Shown here: one piece after another, positions 52,541-56,684 of the stretch
How the letters are laid out: each line of letters opens with the position of its first letter
How positions within the stretch are numbered: position 1 is the stretch's first letter
Source of the DNA: an uncultured Bryobacteraceae bacterium
Lineage (GTDB): Bacteria > Acidobacteriota > Terriglobia > Bryobacterales > Bryobacteraceae
Direction: 5' to 3'
Length of the DNA: 56,684 nucleotides
Assembly (NCBI GenBank): GCA_937920635.1
Contig: CAKZUE010000005.1
Span: 1-56,684 of the forward strand
Notes under the pieces: model-generated
What the model was told of the DNA's origin: nothing
Seen by the model: only the letters and a program-made list of their open reading frames with translations
Databases searched by the model: none
Position numbers and translations under genes: made by a program

Positions 52541-54748
52541 ATGTTTCTGAGGATTGTCTCGCGTTTCACTTTGGCGCCGCTCCTGTGGGCTGCGCTGGCG
52601 GCGCAAACGCCGGGCGGGGCGGCGATCGAAGGCAGAGTCACCTTCGCCGGCAGCGGCGATCCGCTGCGCGGCGCCACTGTGCTGCTGACGCCCGGGGGCA
52701 GGATCGTAGAGAGCGACTCCGAAGGGCGGTATCGCTTTGCGGGGCTCGCGCCGGGAGAATACTCGCTGGTGGCGCATGTGCATGCGCTGGTCGACGAGCG
52801 CAAGACCGTGCGCGTGGCTGCGGGCGAGACCGCCCGGATCGACTTCGCGCTGACGGTGAGCCCGATACGGGAATCGCTGACGGTCACGGCTTCCGGGCGC
52901 GAGGAGAGCGCAGCAGAGGCGTTTCTGAGCGTCGTGTCGCTGGACGGCTACCAGTTGACGGCGCGCAGTTCGTCCACCTCGCTCGGGGATCTGGTGGGTG
53001 ATGAGGCGGGCGTAGCCCGGCGCAGCTATGGCCCCGGTTCCACCCGCCCGGTGATCCGCGGCTTCGACGGCGACCGGGTGCTGATCTTGCAGGACGGCAT
53101 GCGGACGGGCACGATCTCATCGCAGTCGGGCGATCACGGCGAGCCGGTGGATGCGTCGAATCTGGAGCGTGTGGAAGTGGTGAAAGGCCCCGCCACGCTG
53201 CTGTACGGCTCCAATGCCATCGGCGGCGTGGTGAACGTGCTCACCGACCATCACGTCATCAACCAGCACCCGCATGAGGGGCTGCACATGGCTCTGACAG
53301 GAGTTGGGGGCTCGGCCAACGCGCAGGGCGGAGGCAGCGGTTCGTTCGAGTACGGCTACAAGAACTGGATGTTGTACGGTTCCGGCGGCGGCATGCGCAC
53401 GGGCGACTACAACACGCCCATCGGGCGCATTGAAAACTCGTTCACCGAAATGACCAATTTCAAGGCGGGCGTGGGCCGCTACGGGGAACGGCTGAGCTGG
53501 AACGCGATGCTGCACCGGATCGAGACCACCTACGGCATTCCCGCGGCGCACGGCGAGGAGGAGGAACACGATGGCCATGCCCACGAATCGCCGGTGCTGA
53601 ACATGGAGCGCACAAGCGGCCGCTTCAACGGCGCCGTGAAGCAGTTGGGCGCGGCGTTCGAACAGTTCCAGTTCGATCTCGGCTACTCCGATTACACGCA
53701 CCGTGAAATCGAGGGCGGCGTCACGGGCACGCAGTTCTTCAACAAGCAGTTCACCTATACGGGAACGTTCGATCAGCGGAGGCGCGGCCGCTGGAGCGGG
53801 CGCTTCGGCCTGTGGGGCTTGCAGCGCAGTTACGACACGCGCGGCGAAGAGGCGCTGGCGCCCCCCGTTGACCATTCCGCGTTCGCCTTGTTCGGGCTGG
53901 AAGAGTTCAGTTGGGAGCGTGCGCGGCTCCAGTTCGGCGGCCGCTGGGAGCGCAACCGCTATTCGCCGGACGGGCTGCGGGAGCGGACTTTCTCGGGCCT
54001 CTCCGCCTCGGCCGGCGTCATGTTGCCGCTGTGGAACAACGGCTCGCTCGTATCCAACTACATCCACTCCTACCGCGCGCCTGCGCTCGAAGAGCTGTAC
54101 AACTATGGGCCGCATCCCGGCAACCTGGCCTTCGAAATCGGCAACCCGGATCTGAAGCGCGAGCGGGGCGACGGCGTGGAAGTCTCCCTGCGCCACCAGG
54201 CGCGCAACCTGCGCGCGGAGGCCAACCTGTTCCGCTACCAGATGCACGATTTCGTGTACTTCTTGCCAACGGGCGAGTTCGAAGACGGCCTGCCGGTGAA
54301 CCTGTTCTCGCAGGCCGACTCGCGCTTCACGGGCGCCGAGGCGCGCGTGCAGGCGCGCATCCGAGGGCCGCTATGGGCGAATGCGGGCTTCGATTATATC
54401 GACGCCAATCTCACCACCGGAGACCGCATGAACCTGCCGCGCATTCCCCCCGCGCGCGGCCGATTCGGCCTCGACTATTTCTGGAAGGGCCTGAGCCTGC
54501 GCCCGGAGATGGTGGTGGCGAACCGCCAGTGGCAGGTGGCGCCGAATGAGTCATCCACGGCCGGATACACGGTCTTTCACTTCAATGCTTCGTATACGCT
54601 CACGCGCGGACACGTCCTGCACACGTTCAACGTGAACACGTTCAACCTGGGCAACCGGCTCTATCGCAACCACCTGAACTTCGTGAAAGACATCGCGCCG
54701 GAACTGGGCCGCGGCGTGCGGTTCGCTTATACGATCCGGGTGTTCTGA
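52541..54748 (+). CDS. ZnuD-like TonB-dependent receptor with His-rich loop
   Basis: A 735-residue outer-membrane receptor. Signal (LAPLLWAALAAQTP), an N-terminal carboxypeptidase regulatory-like domain (IEGRVTFAGSGDPLRGATVL), plug (RPVIRGFDGDRVLILQDGMR, EVVKGPATLLYGSNAIGGVV) and barrel ending FAYTIRVF. A loop around residues 340-352 is dense in His/Asp/Glu (AHGEEEEHDGHAHES), and GLHM..HVINQHPHEG adds further histidines, like the metal-capturing loops of ZnuD zinc receptors. Zinc or another divalent metal is the likely cargo. No Zur site was confidently identified. Confidence 0.82.
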   Translation: MFLRIVSRFTLAPLLWAALAAQTPGGAAIEGRVTFAGSGDPLRGATVLLTPGGRIVESDSEGRYRFAGLAPGEYSLVAHVHALVDERKTVRVAAGETARIDFALTVSPIRESLTVTASGREESAAEAFLSVVSLDGYQLTARSSSTSLGDLVGDEAGVARRSYGPGSTRPVIRGFDGDRVLILQDGMRTGTISSQSGDHGEPVDASNLERVEVVKGPATLLYGSNAIGGVVNVLTDHHVINQHPHEGLHMALTGVGGSANAQGGGSGSFEYGYKNWMLYGSGGGMRTGDYNTPIGRIENSFTEMTNFKAGVGRYGERLSWNAMLHRIETTYGIPAAHGEEEEHDGHAHESPVLNMERTSGRFNGAVKQLGAAFEQFQFDLGYSDYTHREIEGGVTGTQFFNKQFTYTGTFDQRRRGRWSGRFGLWGLQRSYDTRGEEALAPPVDHSAFALFGLEEFSWERARLQFGGRWERNRYSPDGLRERTFSGLSASAGVMLPLWNNGSLVSNYIHSYRAPALEELYNYGPHPGNLAFEIGNPDLKRERGDGVEVSLRHQARNLRAEANLFRYQMHDFVYFLPTGEFEDGLPVNLFSQADSRFTGAEARVQARIRGPLWANAGFDYIDANLTTGDRMNLPRIPPARGRFGLDYFWKGLSLRPEMVVANRQWQVAPNESSTAGYTVFHFNASYTLTRGHVLHTFNVNTFNLGNRLYRNHLNFVKDIAPELGRGVRFAYTIRVF

Positions 54749-54850
54749 CCCGGGTGCACCAGCCTTCACGTCAAACGAGGATTGTCGCGACCGGCAAAGC
54801 CCTGGACTTTGCCTCCCTTGAAAACATGGATCCTCGGACCGGCGGGCACG

Positions 54851-55609
54851 TCAGGGGGCCTCCAGAGTCAGCGTGGAACTTTTCGAGTTCTGGGGAGCGG
54901 CGGGGAGGATACGGCATGGGGCGCCCATCAGCCTGCCCGTGCCCTCTATGGTGCCGACCGTTCCGTTGTCGCCCGCCGTTGTCAGCTTCCACTTCACCAC
55001 CAGTTCGCTACCGGTGAATGCGATCGTCCTCTGGGTGTCCGGCAGGGGCTCAATGTTCGCCTTGATATGGGCAGGGTCCTTCAGCACACTCATTTCGACC
55101 AGGGCGTTGCCGTTTGGACATGTCGCCGTTTTTCCAACGGTGAAGACGAATTCAGAGTCGTCGTCCTGATAATTCGCTGTGCGCGGCACCCACCGGGCGC
55201 TCTTCGGAAACGCGTATGGATCGAGTCTCTCCTCCCCTTGCGATTCCGCCAAGACCATATAGGTGAATGCGATGGGACAGTACTCCTGAGTTCCTTCGCT
55301 TCTGGCGATGAACAGGCCGTCGTAACAGGTTCCCGCACTGTCACAGAGCGACAAGCCGGTGGAAGCGAAGCTGGAATAGGCCCAGCCGCCGGTCCCATAG
55401 GCGGTGCGGCCGTCCGGGCTGGTGATCTTCACCGCGGCGCTGGTGGTGTGTCCGCTCTCTCCGTACGTGTCCGATACGGTCGCTGCGGTCATCACAAAAT
55501 TGTTCTCGTCCACCACGCTCGTCGTGTACACATAGCCGACGGGATACGGCATGGTTTGCGCGGAACAGGCGATGCCGGCCAGGGTCATCCACAACAGAGT
55601 CTTTCTCAT
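54851..55609 (-). CDS. Secreted protein of unknown function with paired cysteines
   Basis: A 252-residue exported protein: signal (LLWMTLAGIACSAQ), then a beta-rich domain with several cysteines (SLCDSAGTCYDGLF, EYCPIAFTYMVL, TATCPNGNALVEM, GAPCRILPA) that could pair as disulfides. No known family recognised. It is downstream of the second operon gene by 13 bp and starts after GGAGGAATCC, so it is the distal cistron of the operon driven by the G8-spacer promoter. Confidence 0.7.
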   Translation of the reverse strand: MRKTLLWMTLAGIACSAQTMPYPVGYVYTTSVVDENNFVMTAATVSDTYGESGHTTSAAVKITSPDGRTAYGTGGWAYSSFASTGLSLCDSAGTCYDGLFIARSEGTQEYCPIAFTYMVLAESQGEERLDPYAFPKSARWVPRTANYQDDDSEFVFTVGKTATCPNGNALVEMSVLKDPAHIKANIEPLPDTQRTIAFTGSELVVKWKLTTAGDNGTVGTIEGTGRLMGAPCRILPAAPQNSKSSTLTLEAP

Positions 55610-55622
55610 CTGGATTCCTCCT

Positions 55623-56111
55623 TCAGTGGGCGTGTCCGCCGCCTTGGCCGCCCGGAACGCCCGCCCGCCGCGTTCCTTTCCGGATCTCCTCGAGCAGACG
55701 GCGCAAATGCGGCGTGCCGTCCGCCTCAAGGGCAGCTTCCAGATCGCGCACTGTCAACTTCATTTGCTCGGAGATCTTCTCATTGGCCGGCCTGGCCGCC
55801 GCCACCGCTTCCGGCGAATCATTCCGGCCGGCGAAGCGCGAGTGGATGTCTCTCAGGTCTCTTTCAAACGGCGCGACAGCCCTCCAATAACGGTCCGCTG
55901 CCAGCCTGAGAGGCAGGAAAAAGCGGAGCGGAACTCCCCGCTTTTCCAGCCACAAAAGCTGTGTTTTATCGTCCCACGCGCCTTCGGGCCGCGTCCGCAT
56001 CAGTTGAAACAGGATGCGGTAGGCGATCTCGTCGGGAACCTCCGGGCGCGGTTGAGCCCATCCGGGAACGGCTGCCAACGCAACCGCCATCATCGCTGCC
56101 ACAAGTCTCAT
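55623..56111 (-). CDS. Small exported protein of unknown function
   Basis: A 162-residue exported protein with signal (MMAVALAAVPGWAQ), helical and charged thereafter (PEVPDEIAYRILFQLMR, EQMKLTVRDLEAALEADGT) and a glycine/histidine-rich tail (GGQGGGHAH). No family was recognised; the tail could bind metal. It follows an AGAGGAGG Shine-Dalgarno and is the first gene of a two-gene operon with a promoter bearing a homopolymer spacer. Confidence 0.7.
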   Translation of the reverse strand: MRLVAAMMAVALAAVPGWAQPRPEVPDEIAYRILFQLMRTRPEGAWDDKTQLLWLEKRGVPLRFFLPLRLAADRYWRAVAPFERDLRDIHSRFAGRNDSPEAVAAARPANEKISEQMKLTVRDLEAALEADGTPHLRRLLEEIRKGTRRAGVPGGQGGGHAH

Positions 56112-56383
56112 ATCCCTGCCTCCTCTGCGATACTTGGCTTGATTCTACCCCCCCCGGTGAAATTGTCAATCAGAAAAATACGGCGTATCCAGGGAGGATA
56201 GGAATATCATTCATTCACGGAGAGATATCTCCGGCCGCGCGTTTCGTTCCGCGCAGGAAGGCCGCGCCGGCCCTGTTCCGAGCCGCGCACGAAGGCCGGA
56301 ATTCGCCAGAATTCCAGCCGCAGTAATAAGCGGTCGCCGCGCGGCCCGGCGCTGCGGTGGCGGTGATTGTGGCGGCGATGTCA
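56112..56383. other. Intergenic region upstream of the two-gene operon
   Basis: Contains the operon promoter (listed separately) and otherwise no gene or RNA signature. The right-hand end merges into the hairpin repeat array. Confidence 0.45.
56142..56169 (-). promoter_or_regulatory. Promoter with a G8 tract in its spacer
   Basis: Minus strand: TTGACA -35 and TAGAAT -10 with a 16-bp spacer containing eight consecutive G. Homopolymer tracts here change promoter spacing by slippage, as in the Neisseria porA promoter. The -10 ends 30 bp before the operon start codon. Confidence 0.65.
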
Positions 56384-56684
56384 GGTCCGCTTGGTCGCGC
56401 CTTCGGCGCTCCCGCGCGGCTCGATTGCGGCGGTGTTGGGACCGCTTGGTCGCGCCTTCGGCGCTCCCGCGCGGCTCGGTTGCGGCTCGATTGCGGCGGT
56501 GTCAGGACCGCTTGGTCGCAGCCCGTTGGGCTGCTCCCGCGCGGCTCGGTTGCGGCTCGATTGCGGCGGTGTTGGGTCCGCTTGGTCGCGCCTTCGGCGC
56601 TCCCGCGCGGCTCGATTGCGGCTCGATTGCGGCACGGTTGGACCGGTGCGGGGCTTACTGGACCGGCGTGGCGGCGCCGTATTT
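56384..56684. repeat. Tandem array of hairpin repeats (units of 55-70 bp)
   Basis: Four units start GGTCCGCTTGG or GGACCGCTTGG (56384, 56439, 56505, 56575), with a partial fifth at 56640. Each unit holds a 3-nt-loop hairpin (GCGCC-TTC-GGCGC) and ends with repeats of CTCGATTGCGG or CTCGGTTGCGG. In unit three the stem is GCAGCCC-GTT-GGGCTGC instead, so pairing is kept while sequence changes. Unit length varies and there are no unique spacers, so it is not a CRISPR array. Confidence 0.8.

Noticed and set aside
56384-56684. CRISPR array
   Set aside because: Unit length varies, units are contiguous with internal subrepeats and there are no unique spacers or cas genes.

Overview
The window is GC-rich, densely coded chromosomal DNA that looks like an Acidobacteriota genome of the Bryobacterales/Solibacter type. 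This is inferred from family content: two very large Oar-type TonB-dependent receptors, FG-GAP/ASPIC-UnbV (CRTAC1) proteins, an acidobacterial-style VWFA-related protein, an M56-TPR-TonB sensor, DUF1080 and DUF4838 proteins, a WaaA-LpxK fusion and a PEP-CTERM protein. There is no rRNA and no complete tRNA, so the species cannot be fixed.

Layout. (1) 1-1410 is the right end of an integrated island: a tyrosine integrase cut by the window edge, then a displaced 3' half of tRNA-Arg(UCU). (2) 1447-6587 carries thrC, a BlaI/M56 pair fused to TPR and TonB domains, a zinc-ribbon protein and an outer-membrane barrel. (3) 6849-10363 holds a 46-residue basic protein, then a secreted metallopeptidase, two redoxins and a DUF1080 protein in a row. 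(4) 10332-16516 has the WaaA-LpxK fusion, a secreted protein, a Tat-exported Gfo/Idh/MocA oxidoreductase, a PEP-CTERM protein and a rhomboid protease. (5) 16657-19147 is a partial Tad pilus set (cpaB-tadB-tadC). (6) 19160-25205 has a tandem GNAT, alaC, a rhodanese with an in-frame UGA exactly at its catalytic cysteine, a SUMF1/lyase-like fusion and a TonB-C protein. (7) 25206-29879 is a tightly overlapping GTPase/ceramidase-like/DUF4838 operon, followed by a radical SAM protein and an MFS transporter. (8) 32434-33976 is a decayed stretch with two gene relics and several palindromic repeats. (9) 33972-45965 has two Oar receptor/CRTAC1 pairs, the second CRTAC1 gene broken twice, plus YjbQ and a class II-like cytochrome c. 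(10) 46035-56111 has a TPR/VWFA operon, a hybrid histidine kinase, DUF2203, a ZnuD-like receptor and a two-gene secreted-protein operon behind a promoter with a G8 spacer. (11) The right edge is a tandem repeat array made of hairpins.

How the genes work together. The theme is cell-envelope traffic and use of complex glycans or lipids: outer-membrane receptors and secreted hydrolase-like proteins, sensed by M56/BlaI and a hybrid kinase. The most notable signal is the rhodanese at 21355-21771. Its UGA replaces the nucleophilic cysteine, homology continues in the same frame, and a GC-rich hairpin sits at a SECIS-like distance, so it is a candidate selenoprotein. Supporting signals are the island boundary at tRNA-Arg and a dispersed REP-like family whose hairpin stems change sequence but keep pairing.
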